Positions 8,681 through 17,203 of a DNA stretch of 32,452 nt are shown here, piece after piece (positions within the stretch are counted from its first letter, which is position 1; every line of letters begins with the position of its first letter). The stretch comes from JAAYRG01 sp964643255 (GTDB taxonomy: Bacteria; Bacillota; Clostridia; Lachnospirales; Lachnospiraceae). A program made the translations under genes and the position numbers. The stretch covers positions 1 to 32,452 of the forward strand of contig CAZXSM010000014.1 of NCBI GenBank assembly GCA_964643255.1, written 5' to 3'. The notes under the pieces are model-generated. The model saw only the letters and a list, made by a program, of their open reading frames with translations, searched no databases and was not told the origin of the DNA.

Positions 8681-9550
8681 AACAATAAATCGATGAATAA
8701 GGCAGCAGAACAACTATTTATTAGCCAACCTAGCTTATCTAGTGCAATAAAAGAGTTAGAAGAAGAGATAGGAATAGAAATATTCTTACGGTCTAACAGA
8801 GGAGTCATTGTTACTTCTGAAGGCGAAGAATTTCTAGCCTATGCTAGGCAAATGCTTGAAGTATACAACTTAATAGAAGACAAATATATTGAAAAACAAG
8901 GTTTGAAAAAGAAGTTTAGTGTATCGATGCAGCATTATACTTTTGCAGTTGAGGCATTTATTAAATTGGCAAAAGAATATAATATGGAGGATTATGAATT
9001 TACTGTTGTAGAGACTAAAACATACGAAGTTATAAGCAATGTTAAAAATCAAAAAAGTGAAATAGGAGTTTTATATTTGAATGAATTTAACGACAAGGCT
9101 CTTAGAAAAGTCTTCCGTGAAAATCAAGTGGAATTTATAGAATTATTCAATTGCCCTATATATGTATACCTGGCCAAAAGTAATCCTTTAGCAGAGAAAG
9201 ATATAATTGATTTTGAAGACTTGAAAGACTACCCTTGTCTTTCATTTGATCAAGGTGAAAATAATTCCTTTTATTTTGCAGAAGAGGTTTTTAGCACATA
9301 TGATTATAATAAAATAATTAAAGCCAATGATAGGGCAACCCTTCTTAATCTTATGGTAGGACTTGATGCTTATACCTTGTGCTCAGGTATTATATGTGAA
9401 GAACTTAATGGAGATGGCTATGCTGCAATCCCACTTAACACTCAAGATACCATTACTATTGGTTATATTAAGAAGAAAAATATGCCTCTTTCTAGATTAG
9501 GAAAACAATATGTTAACCAACTAAAGAAGTATGAGAGTAAGGTATTATAA
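8672..9550 (+). pseudogene. LysR-family regulator, N-terminus missing
   Basis: Transcription factor of the LysR family. The helix-turn-helix is almost complete, starting at NNKSMNKAAEQLFISQPSLS and continuing with the usual AIKELEEEIG, then the effector-binding domain to residue 300 of the open frame. The first 12-15 residues expected before NNKS (typically MxxxQLxYFxxVV) are absent. They are replaced by MWSPWNAIF, which is the antisense of the sulfhydrylase-like gene, and no ribosome-binding site is present. In an intact arrangement LysR and the sulfhydrylase gene would be divergent, so LysR probably controlled it; sulfur or methionine regulation is an inference from that position. Confidence 0.85.
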
Positions 9551-9650
9551 TATAATTATGTAAAAAAATCAGGAGGGATGTTATTAATTGTAGGTATATG
9601 GAATAAATATTAAAATAAAGGATATTATTTGAAAAAGTTCTATGTATTCA

Positions 9651-9679
9651 TTGATTTAATTATCCAAATTTTGTATAAT
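9651..9679 (+). promoter_or_regulatory. promoter of the cyclic-di-GMP gene
   Basis: TTGATT (9651-9656) and a perfect TATAAT (9674-9679) are 17 bases apart, about 30 bases before the GTG start at 9712. Confidence 0.7.
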
Positions 9680-9711
9680 TATATTATAATAAGAAAACGG
9701 AGTGAAACATA

Positions 9712-11602
9712 GTGAGACTAGCATTTAAAAGAATACAGATATTCCTTTTAATTTCCACGGCTTTTATTGCAGCAATAAATATATTTGTTATATATTTATT
9801 ATTCGACAATCAATTAAGTAAGAATCTAGCAATATATAACACCCTGGGCTTAATAATAATGTTCATTATAATCCAGTTTATTATTGCAAAACATATTATA
9901 AAATTAGTAAAAGCCCAGTATAAAGTTAAAATTAAAGCTGAAGAATGTATTCAGGAAAAAGCTATGTTGATTGAAAAAATGACCAAGGGTCTTGCCTTAG
10001 TTCAAGTTAAAAACCAGGAAAAGCAAGATAAAGATCTTCAATATTCATATATAATCACATTTGCCAATGAAGCCTTTCAAAGAATAGTTAATAGTGAAAG
10101 GGATCAGATAATAGGTAAAGATTTATTTGGAATTGTATCTTTGAAAAATAAATATGATATTGAAGAAACATTGATAAAGTTATTAAGATCTGAAATTTCA
10201 TCTAGGCAAAGTGAGTTATACATAGAAGAACTTAATAAATGGCTGACAGTATCAGTATATTCTTATAATGAAGCAAATCTAGCAATAGAATGTGATGATA
10301 TCACCCAGAGTAAGCTTTTGAACGAAAAACTAATAAANNNNNNNNNNNNNNNNNNNNNNNNNNNNNNNNNNNNNNNNNNNNNNNNNNNNNNNNNNNNNNN
10401 NNNNNNNNNNNNNNNNNNNNNNNNNNNNNNNNNNNNNAATGATGATGAAACTTTGCTAGAAACACTAGACGGAAGATTAATTAGGATTGCTATGAAACTA
10501 TCCCCAATAAGTCTTAATGATGGAGAAATGGCAGGCTTTGTATTAGCTTTTAGGGATATAACTGAAAGGTACGAAAACCAAAAAAGAATAGAGTTTTTAA
10601 GCATACATGATGAACTTACAGGCCTATATAACCGTCATCACTATGGAAGGGTTAATTAGGGAAGTAGATATAGAGAAAAATTTACCTATCACAATAATGG
10701 TATTAGATATTGACAATTTAAAATTAGCAAATGATATCTTCGGCCATGCTAAAGGAGATGAATTAATTAAAGTAGCGTCAGATCTTTTTAGAAATGTGTT
10801 TAGAAAAGAAGATTTTATTTCACGTACAGGTGGAGATGAGTTTAGTGTGATTCTCCCTAGGACAAACCTAGAATCTGCTGAACGAATTAAAAGTAAGATA
10901 TATAGGGATGCTGACAAGTATAGTGTTGAACCATTAATTTCATCTATATCAGTTGGATGTGCAGTTAAAAGCTCTCCAGAAGAGAAGATTGTAGATGTTA
11001 TAAAATCAGCTGATACCAATATGTATCAAGACAAACAGGCAAACAGACGACCTGTTATGAACAAGATGGTAAGGAAGTTTATGACTTATAACAGGGACAA
11101 TGTATTTTTTGTACAAGACCACTTAGACAAGGTTAGTTTTTACTCAAAAGCTTTATATAAAGTTATTGGTAAGTCAGATAAAGAAGTATCTTCTTTTGCT
11201 AGTGCAGTAAGATTACATGATATTGGAAAGGTAGTTGTCCCAAAGGAAATTTTAAATAAAAGAGGCAAATTAACTGACGAGGAATTTGAAATAGTTAAAG
11301 GTCATGTTCAAGCTAGTTATCAAATCTTACGTGTTATGCATGAGTATGAAAACTATGCAGAGGCAATTCTTCACCATCACGAAAGAGTTGATGGGACAGG
11401 TTATCCTGATGGTTTAGTAGCTAGTGAGATACCTCTTGAATCTAAAGTAATCGCAATTACTAATTCCTATGAAGCTATGACTTCTGTTAGACCATATAGG
11501 GATGCTATGAGTAAGAGAGATGCTATTGCTGAACTGAAAAAAGGTAGGGGAAGTCAATACGATTCCAGTCTTGTGGATATATTTGTTAATGAAGTATTAT
11601 GA
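9712..11602 (+). pseudogene. membrane PAS-GGDEF-HD-GYP protein, gapped and frameshifted
   Basis: Cyclic-di-GMP turnover protein. Two membrane helices (about residues 8-30 and 38-60) lead into a PAS-like domain (about 80-200), a 100-N gap, the end of a second PAS domain (FRDITERYE), a GGDEF domain and an HD-GYP domain. The GGDEF signature is RTGGDEF, with the inhibitory I-site RxxD as RKED five residues before it. The HD-GYP part has LHDIGK and HHERVDGTGYP. Thus both synthesis and degradation domains carry key residues. The GTG at 9712 has GGAG about 10 bases upstream. Near 10638-10645 the frame changes: LTGLYNRHHY continues as MEGLIREVDIEKN only two frames later, as if TATATGG had lost TA. 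No other residues seem missing there, so a sequencing or assembly error is plausible. Confidence 0.88.
10338..10437. other. assembly gap of 100 N
   Basis: Exactly 100 N, the conventional filler for a scaffold gap of unknown size. It lies inside the PAS region of the GGDEF/HD-GYP gene, so the true length of that gene is unknown. Confidence 0.98.
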
Positions 11603-11607
11603 TTAAT

Positions 11608-11652
11608 TAGTAAGTAAAATGGTGCCCTTGCAGGCACCATTTTTACTTACTA
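11608..11652. terminator. bidirectional terminator
   Basis: TAGTAAGTAAAATGGTGCC and GGCACCATTTTTACTTACTA pair around a CTTGCA loop. It starts 6 bases after the cyclic-di-GMP gene, and its right arm overlaps the stop codon of the convergent amidohydrolase gene, so it serves both. Confidence 0.9.
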
Positions 11653-12813
11653 ATTTCTTTTATATACTATTTCTCCATCAATTATTGTCATGTATGTATA
11701 GTGGTCTATATCTTTTATTGGGTTTCCGTCAAATATAACTATATCAGCATCTTTACCAACTTCAATGCTACCAACTTTATCGGATATTCCAGTAATTTGG
11801 GCTGGATTGATGGTGATGGCTTTTAGTGACTCGTATTCATCTAAGCCAGCTTTGTGAGCGAGACCTGCACATAGGGATAAATATTTAAGTGGAGTTACAG
11901 GGGAATCAGTTGTTATGGCTATTTTTAAGCCAGCTTCTACTAGGATTTTTGGTGTGTCCCAAGTTTTGTTTTTTAACTCGAATTTTGAGGCATCTGAGAA
12001 AGTTGGACCTACTATTGCACCCTTACCTTCTTTTGCAAGGTCTTTGGCAATTAGGTGACCTTCTGAGCAATGGTCTAAAGTAATGTCAATGTCAAACTCC
12101 TTGGCTATTCTAATAGCAGTAAAGATATCATCAGCCCTATGAGCATGTGCTTTAATAGGAATTTCTTTTTTAATTACTGGAATCATAGCTTCTAGTTTTA
12201 TATCAAAGTCAGGAATTTTTCCTTCTTCTAGTGCCTTTTCTTTCTTTTCTAAATATACTTTTGTTTTAAACAATAAATCTCTAAGTACTGCAGCTGTTCC
12301 CATTCTTGTTACTGGTGACTTTTTTTGTCCACTGTATACCCTTTTAGGATTTTCACCAAATGCAACTTTCATAGCCACTGGATCCTTTATAATCATGTCA
12401 TCGATTCTGTGACCATAAGTTTTTATGGCCATAGCAGTACCTCCAACTACGTTAGCACTTCCAGGTCCTGTTACAGCTGTGGTTACCCCTGCCTCATAAG
12501 CTTCTTGTAAGGCACTGTCCATTGGGTTAATAGCATCAATTGCCCGCAAGTGAGGGGTTATAGGGTCAATACTTTCATTGTAGTCTGATCCCTCGAAACC
12601 GATTCCTGTCTCACCTATACCTACATGGGAATGAGCCTCTATAAAACCAGGAGTTACCATTCTTCCTTCTGCATCAATTACTTGACAATCATTTGGCGTA
12701 TCAATATCTAGCCCAACATCTATAATCTTTCCATCCTTAATTAATATTTCGCCAATTTCTATTATTTCGTCTGACAACATTGTATAAATTCTACCATTTT
12801 TAATATGTATCAT
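11650..12813 (-). CDS. amidohydrolase (imidazolonepropionase-like)
   Basis: Metal-dependent hydrolase of 387 residues in the amidohydrolase superfamily. Metal and catalytic motifs in order: EAHSHVG (HxH) after the VTPGFI lead-in, KAHAHRADD, LDHCSEG and an ITTDSP aspartate near the end of the barrel. The beta-sandwich that frames the barrel is seen at both ends (IKNGRIYTM; GKDADIVIFDGNPI). No signal peptide, so cytoplasmic. The ATG at 12813 is chosen because GGAG lies 11 bases before it; a TTG at 12834 overlaps that site. Relatives act on cyclic amides, dipeptides or similar bonds; the substrate here cannot be told. It stands alone between a convergent and a divergent neighbour. Confidence 0.88.
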   Translation of the reverse strand: MIHIKNGRIYTMLSDEIIEIGEILIKDGKIIDVGLDIDTPNDCQVIDAEGRMVTPGFIEAHSHVGIGETGIGFEGSDYNESIDPITPHLRAIDAINPMDSALQEAYEAGVTTAVTGPGSANVVGGTAMAIKTYGHRIDDMIIKDPVAMKVAFGENPKRVYSGQKKSPVTRMGTAAVLRDLLFKTKVYLEKKEKALEEGKIPDFDIKLEAMIPVIKKEIPIKAHAHRADDIFTAIRIAKEFDIDITLDHCSEGHLIAKDLAKEGKGAIVGPTFSDASKFELKNKTWDTPKILVEAGLKIAITTDSPVTPLKYLSLCAGLAHKAGLDEYESLKAITINPAQITGISDKVGSIEVGKDADIVIFDGNPIKDIDHYTYMTIIDGEIVYKRN

Positions 12814-13152
12814 ATTTTCATTTTCTCCTTTCAACCAACCAACTAACTGTATTAAACAATTGACTAACTCCGACTATAATACAATTAGGTTCGCCAATTA
12901 TTTATACAAGATATATAATAGTATATCAAAAAATCATCTAATAACAAAGAGAAACAAGATGATTCCAAGAGGCACTTACCTATAATATATAATGAAATAT
13001 TGTTTTATTGCTTAATAAAATAATGTTTTGTAAAATGATGAAATATCTCAATATATAAGATATAATGGATATTGTGTTTATTTTTAAAAGAATAAAAAAC
13101 ATAAAAGAATATTAAAAATGATTTATATAAATTAGATAAGGTGGCTAAAGAT
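12814..13152. other. divergent intergenic region, amidohydrolase / EamA transporter
   Basis: About 340 very AT-rich bases. TATAAT at 13061-13066 precedes the transporter but has no clear -35. AATCATCT (12932-12939) and AGATGATT (12957-12964) form a weak 8-bp inverted repeat. ACTAAC is repeated near the amidohydrolase start. I see no gene, RNA family or convincing operator. Confidence 0.4.
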
Positions 13153-14061
13153 ATGAATATAAAGAATAAAGAAAAAATTTCTGAATTTTCACTAATAATA
13201 GTAACAATAATCTGGGGTAGTGGATTTATAGCTACTGAAGCGGTTATACAAGCTAATTGGTCTACGTCATTAATTATGGTTAGCAGGTTTATAATTGCAA
13301 CAATTATGATAGCTATAATCTCAAATAAGAAACTTCTAAGTATAAGTAAGCAAGAACTGCTATATGGTCTAGTAGCTGGTGTTTTTTTGTTTCTTGGTTT
13401 CTATACACAAACTTTAGGCCAGACAACAACAAATGTTTCAAATGTTGCATTTTTAACATCAATAAATGTAATTATGATTCCATTTATATCTTGGGCCATA
13501 AGCAAAAAGAGACCTAATTTACAAACAATATTCCTAACCATATTAACCTTAGTGGGTGTAGGGGTTTTAAGTTATGATGGTGAAGCATTTTCCCTTGGAA
13601 GGGGAGATATACTTGTATTATTAGCTGCCTTCTTCTTTGCATCACAAATTGCCTACTTAGAAAAAGCTACTTATGATACAGACCCAATTAGAATAAATTT
13701 TATACAAATACTAACAGCTACAATTTTATCTGTAGTATCATTTATATTTTCCGGACAAGAAATCCAAGGAGCTAACATACAAAAGGGGATACTACCTATC
13801 TTGTACTTAGGAATTTTTAGCACCTGTATTTGCTTCTTTCTTCAAACCAGGGCGCAAAAACATGTATCAGCCGCCAAGGTGGGAATAATTCTATCCTTAG
13901 AAGGTGTTTTCGGAGGCCTGTTCTCAGTGATCTTAGGTCTAGAACCCTTCACAATCAACTTACTAATAGGAGGAGGCCTAATAGTACTAGCCTCCATTTT
14001 ATCTAACTTAGATCTATCTAGAAACAAAGATTACGAAGAAACAGCTGAAAACTTTACTTAA
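13153..14061 (+). CDS. EamA/DMT-family transporter
   Basis: Inner-membrane carrier of the drug/metabolite transporter superfamily, 302 residues with about ten membrane helices arranged as two EamA repeats. The first repeat starts with the family-typical IIWGSGFIATEAV; the second begins around residue 150 (LLAAFFFASQIAYLEKA) and ends with the LEGVFGGLFSVILGLEP type of segment. The ATG at 13153 is preferred: AAGGTGG lies 8 bases upstream and overlaps an alternative GTG at 13141. Members export amino acids, nucleosides or small metabolites; the substrate is unknown. Its last 4 bases overlap the end of the convergent ABC permease gene. Confidence 0.9.
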   Translation: MNIKNKEKISEFSLIIVTIIWGSGFIATEAVIQANWSTSLIMVSRFIIATIMIAIISNKKLLSISKQELLYGLVAGVFLFLGFYTQTLGQTTTNVSNVAFLTSINVIMIPFISWAISKKRPNLQTIFLTILTLVGVGVLSYDGEAFSLGRGDILVLLAAFFFASQIAYLEKATYDTDPIRINFIQILTATILSVVSFIFSGQEIQGANIQKGILPILYLGIFSTCICFFLQTRAQKHVSAAKVGIILSLEGVFGGLFSVILGLEPFTINLLIGGGLIVLASILSNLDLSRNKDYEETAENFT

Positions 14062-14858
14062 TCTAAATTCAATCTGTTCTTAAAAAGATAATTGATAGAT
14101 AAATAATGACCAATTGCTAATATTAGTAAAACTACACTTAAAGATGCGAATAAAATATCTCCATTAGGGATTGAATCTGGATTCATGGGTATATTTGCAA
14201 AGCTACTATATGAAGTAAGCATGTATATAACAATAGTAAGTAATATTGCTAATTGAGTAATTAAGTATAAAACAAAATACGCAACAAATGAAGCGGCTAT
14301 TTTATTTTGGAATTGATGGCCTATTGTAATTGCGTTAAATATGATAAGTATTGACAGTAAAAAGGCAATTATCATATAAAGAGGAAAACTAATATAGATG
14401 CTAGATCCAAATACAATCCCAAGTTCATCTAAAAATAATCTGAAACCATCTATAAAAGAACTCATGCTTGTTCTGCTTATAATTAAGGCAGATACAAAAA
14501 CAATAAGTATACTTATAATTATCCATAATGCTGTATTAATTAACTTACTTACAATGTGTTGCCAAGGTTCCACAGGTAGTGTAAATGAAAGATAACCTTC
14601 ATCACCTAGTAAGTTTTTATAATATCTTTGAATCATGATAATTGCAGTACCAATTAAAATTCCAAATGCCATTATGAAATATAAGATAATAATTATAGTA
14701 CTGAAGATCATTTGTAAATTAAAGCCCTTAACATTTTCTAGAACTTCAAAAGGATTTATAACGCCGTTGATTATAGTAATAGCAAGAAAAACCATATAAA
14801 GTGGAAGTAAATATCTTGCTGATGATTTTATATCATATTTCAATAATTTTCTTATCAT
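14058..14858 (-). CDS. ABC-2 type permease subunit
   Basis: Membrane protein of 266 residues with about six hydrophobic helices; the short basic start (MIRKLLKYDIKSSARY) and the polytopic layout fit the ABC-2 permease group found with YtrB-like ATPases. Its ATG overlaps the stop of the ATPase gene (ATGA type), so the two are translationally coupled and should form one transporter. It is the last gene of the gntR-ATPase-permease operon. A role in exporting or sensing a cell-envelope-active compound is common for such operons, but nothing here names the substrate. Confidence 0.82.
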   Translation of the reverse strand: MIRKLLKYDIKSSARYLLPLYMVFLAITIINGVINPFEVLENVKGFNLQMIFSTIIIILYFIMAFGILIGTAIIMIQRYYKNLLGDEGYLSFTLPVEPWQHIVSKLINTALWIIISILIVFVSALIISRTSMSSFIDGFRLFLDELGIVFGSSIYISFPLYMIIAFLLSILIIFNAITIGHQFQNKIAASFVAYFVLYLITQLAILLTIVIYMLTSYSSFANIPMNPDSIPNGDILFASLSVVLLILAIGHYLSINYLFKNRLNLD

Positions 14859-15550
14859 TTAAAGACCTCCCTAAACAATGAATCTACAGACTTACCTTCT
14901 TCTTCACGAATCTGATCAACAGACTTGGTTAGTGTAACTCTACCATCTTTTAAGAAGATAACATCATCTAATATTTTCTCTATATCAGCAATCAAATGAG
15001 TAGATAATATTATAGTTGAATCTGGATTATAATTTTTAATAATAGTATCTAAAATGTAGTCCCTTGCAGCAGGATCAACTCCTCCAATAGGTTCGTCAAG
15101 TAGATATAGTTTGGCTTGCCTGCTCATTACTAAGATTAATTGAACTTTTTCCTTAGTACCTTTTGACATGGATTTTAACTTGTCATCAGGATTTAAATGT
15201 AATTGATCTAACATGTCATAGGCTCTTTCTTGGTCAAAATCTTTATAGAAGTCCTTAAACATGTCAATTATATCCTTAACTTTCATCCAGTTATTTAGAT
15301 AATTTCTCTCAGGTAAATAAGATACTATAGATTTTGTATCTATACCTGGTTTCATGCCGTCTATCAAGATATCTCCTTTACTAGGTGTAAGTAAACCGTT
15401 GCAAAGCTTGATAAATGTAGTTTTACCGCTTCCATTTGAACCTAGAAGACCAATTATTTTACCCCTTGGAACTTTAAGACTTACATTGTCCAGAGCAAGT
15501 GTCTTGCCAAAGGTTTTAGTAAGATTATTAGATTCTAATATATAACTCAT
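14855..15550 (-). CDS. ABC transporter ATP-binding protein (YtrB-like)
   Basis: Cytoplasmic ATPase subunit of 231 residues. Walker A is GSNGSGKTT (residues 37-45), Walker B LYLLDEP, the H-loop STH. The signature is SMSKGTKEKVQ rather than LSGGQ, a variant usual in GntR-linked ABC exporters. Upstream it overlaps the GntR gene by 4 bases and downstream the permease by 4 bases, so all three are one operon. It should drive the permease encoded next. Repression by the GntR protein is likely, given the operator upstream. Confidence 0.93.
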   Translation of the reverse strand: MSYILESNNLTKTFGKTLALDNVSLKVPRGKIIGLLGSNGSGKTTFIKLCNGLLTPSKGDILIDGMKPGIDTKSIVSYLPERNYLNNWMKVKDIIDMFKDFYKDFDQERAYDMLDQLHLNPDDKLKSMSKGTKEKVQLILVMSRQAKLYLLDEPIGGVDPAARDYILDTIIKNYNPDSTIILSTHLIADIEKILDDVIFLKDGRVTLTKSVDQIREEEGKSVDSLFREVFK

Positions 15551-15918
15551 TTTTTATTCCCCCTTATAGTGTCATTCATAACTTCAATTATTTCTTGATC
15601 ATTAAATCCTAGTTCAGTCATATTCGATAAAAAGGCTTCAATATGTTCTTGTGCTAACTTGCGCTTTGTTTTTTGAATCAAAGAAGTATCCTCTGTTACA
15701 AATCTTCCTTTAGTACGCTCGCTGTATAACAAGTTGGAATCTTCTAAAATAGAAAGAGCTCTTTGCATTGTATTAGGGTTAACGGATGCTTCAGCTGCGA
15801 GATCTCTTACTGATGGTATCTGAGAACCAGGTTCATAAAGGCCAGAGCAGATTTTTAGCTCTATTTGTTCTACTAGTTGTGTGTATATGGGTCGGTCTGA
15901 TGATAAATCCCATGCCAT
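15547..15918 (-). CDS. GntR-family regulator (YtrA type)
   Basis: Transcriptional repressor of 123 residues. A winged helix spans about residues 8-75 (PIYTQLVEQIELKICSGLY, then SVRDLAAEASVNPNTMQRAL), followed by a short C-terminal helical tail with no ligand-binding domain. That small layout defines the YtrA subfamily, which usually sits at the head of ABC transporter operons and represses them. Here it is the first gene, overlapping the ATPase gene, and an inverted repeat covers its own promoter region. The start is the ATG at 15918, with AAGGAAAGGGG upstream. Confidence 0.93.
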   Translation of the reverse strand: MAWDLSSDRPIYTQLVEQIELKICSGLYEPGSQIPSVRDLAAEASVNPNTMQRALSILEDSNLLYSERTKGRFVTEDTSLIQKTKRKLAQEHIEAFLSNMTELGFNDQEIIEVMNDTIRGNKK

Positions 15919-15949
15919 TACAATTCCCCTTTCCTTGTATTATTGTGCT

Positions 15950-15973
15950 ATTGTATTAAGCAACTAATACAAT
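15950..15973. promoter_or_regulatory. probable GntR operator
   Basis: ATTGTATTA (15950-15958) and TAATACAAT (15965-15973) are perfect 9-bp inverted repeats with a 6-base spacer. They cover the end of the -10 hexamer and the expected start of transcription of the gntR operon, a standard site for autorepression. Further TTGTATTA and TATTGTG copies lie just downstream. Confidence 0.75.
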
Positions 15974-16000
15974 GATACATTACTAGATAAATTTTGTCAA
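15972..16000 (-). promoter_or_regulatory. promoter of the gntR-ABC operon
   Basis: On the minus strand TTGACA (15995-16000) and TATCAT (15972-15977) are 17 bases apart; the inverted repeat begins at the -10. Confidence 0.75.
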
Positions 16001-16075
16001 TAAATATTTTAAAATTTTTAAAATGACTTATTTAAAGAAAGCTTGGATCAATTTGATAAAATATCAAAAGAAAAA

Positions 16076-16109
16076 GGAAGATATATGATTTATATATCAT
16101 ATATCTTCC
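16076..16109 (-). terminator. terminator of the flavoprotein gene
   Basis: GGAAGATATATGAT (16076-16089) and ATCATATATCTTCC (16096-16109) are perfect 14-bp arms. On the minus strand TTTTTCTTTT follows. It lies about 35 bases beyond the flavoprotein stop at 16144. Confidence 0.85.
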
Positions 16110-16143
16110 CATATTATTATTATTATTAATTTTAAAAGAAATT

Positions 16144-17043
16144 TTATAAGCTAGCCACCTTTACATTAGCCTTTTTCTTTCTTAAGTATTTAGCAATTTC
16201 TGTTCCGGCTTTAGCACCATCAGAAACAGCCTTTGATACTTGAAGGAGTCCACCTACACAATCACCGGCAGCATAAAGACCAGGAATGTTGGTTTCCATA
16301 TTTTCGTCTACAAGTATCTTGTTATTTTCTACTATAGCTCCAATTTTCCTTGCTAGGTCAGTACTACCAGCAACACCAATTGCTATGAATAAGCCAGCGA
16401 TAGTTTGAGTGCTACCATCTTCAAATACAATTCCTTCTAGAATCTCTTCTCCAGCAATTTCTGTGATTTTCATAGTATTTACTGTGATATTTTCTTCACT
16501 TGGAGTTTCAAAGTCTGGTTCTTTTCCGTTAGTTAGTATGGTTACAGACTTTGAAGTTGCTGACAATTCTTGTGCTTCATGAAGAGCATAGCTACTTGCT
16601 CCAAGTACGGCAACATCTTTATTTCTATAGAAAAAGGCGTCGCATGTGGCACAGTAACTTACTCCCATACCTTCTAACTCCCTAAGTCCCTTAATTCTTG
16701 GAGCAGCTCTAGAGGTTCCTGTGGCAAGAACTACAACATCGCCACTATATTTTTCTGTGTTTGTAGTTACGGTAAATTTATCCTCAAAAGAAATATCTAA
16801 AACCTCATCTTTAATTACTTCAGCACCAATTCTTTTTGCGCCTTCGATGCCATTTGTAATTAATTCTGCACCTGAAACAGGCTCCGCGAGACCATAGTAG
16901 TTCTCGATTTCTTTAGCCTTTCCTAATGCCCCGTGATCCTTTCCAATTACTGTAGTATCTATACCTGCTCTTGTAGTATATAAAGCTGCTGATATACCAG
17001 CAGGTCCATTACCAATTATTATTACCTTAGACAAATGCCTCAC
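16144..17043 (-). CDS. thioredoxin reductase-like flavoprotein without NADPH motifs
   Basis: FAD enzyme of 299 residues with a redox CxxC. The FAD motif GNGPAG is at residues 11-16, the dithiol CATC at 131-134, and the second FAD contact AAGDC near the C-terminus, so the thioredoxin reductase fold is clear. However, the pyridine-nucleotide motifs look lost: the usual GxGxxA reads GASSYA (148-153) and the HRRxxxR basic cluster is replaced by ILTNGKEPD. Ferredoxin-dependent flavin thioredoxin reductases of clostridia are known to lack these motifs, so this may be one rather than an NADPH enzyme. The start is either the GTG at 17043 or the TTG at 17034, which has better ribosome-binding spacing. 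It is a single-gene unit. Confidence 0.85.
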   Translation of the reverse strand: MRHLSKVIIIGNGPAGISAALYTTRAGIDTTVIGKDHGALGKAKEIENYYGLAEPVSGAELITNGIEGAKRIGAEVIKDEVLDISFEDKFTVTTNTEKYSGDVVVLATGTSRAAPRIKGLRELEGMGVSYCATCDAFFYRNKDVAVLGASSYALHEAQELSATSKSVTILTNGKEPDFETPSEENITVNTMKITEIAGEEILEGIVFEDGSTQTIAGLFIAIGVAGSTDLARKIGAIVENNKILVDENMETNIPGLYAAGDCVGGLLQVSKAVSDGAKAGTEIAKYLRKKKANVKVASL

Positions 17044-17052
17044 CTTCCCTAA

Positions 17053-17081
17053 ATTATGTCTTATAATATAGTATTAATCAA
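17053..17081 (-). promoter_or_regulatory. candidate promoter of the flavoprotein gene
   Basis: On the minus strand TTGATT (17076-17081) and CATAAT (17053-17058) are 17 bases apart. The -10 is close to the start codon, giving a very short leader. Confidence 0.45.
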
Positions 17082-17203
17082 ATAAACTTATATGAATAAT
17101 TCCATTAGATTATTATCTTTTATAAAGTTTATATTAAAGAGACATATTAACTATATTAATTCCATAAGTCAAGTTTTAAAATAATAAGACATCTTTTGAT
17201 AGG

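Noticed and set aside
8681..8808. N-terminal extension of the sulfhydrylase-like frame
   Set aside because: It is the reverse strand of the LysR helix-turn-helix and lacks the family's N-terminal sequence.
9573..9620. AGGAGGG followed by ATG-like start after LysR
   Set aside because: The only frame after it is about a dozen codons long with no family resemblance.
10624..11019. 131-codon open frame on the minus strand
   Set aside because: Antisense to the conserved GGDEF domain, which is clearly the coding strand.
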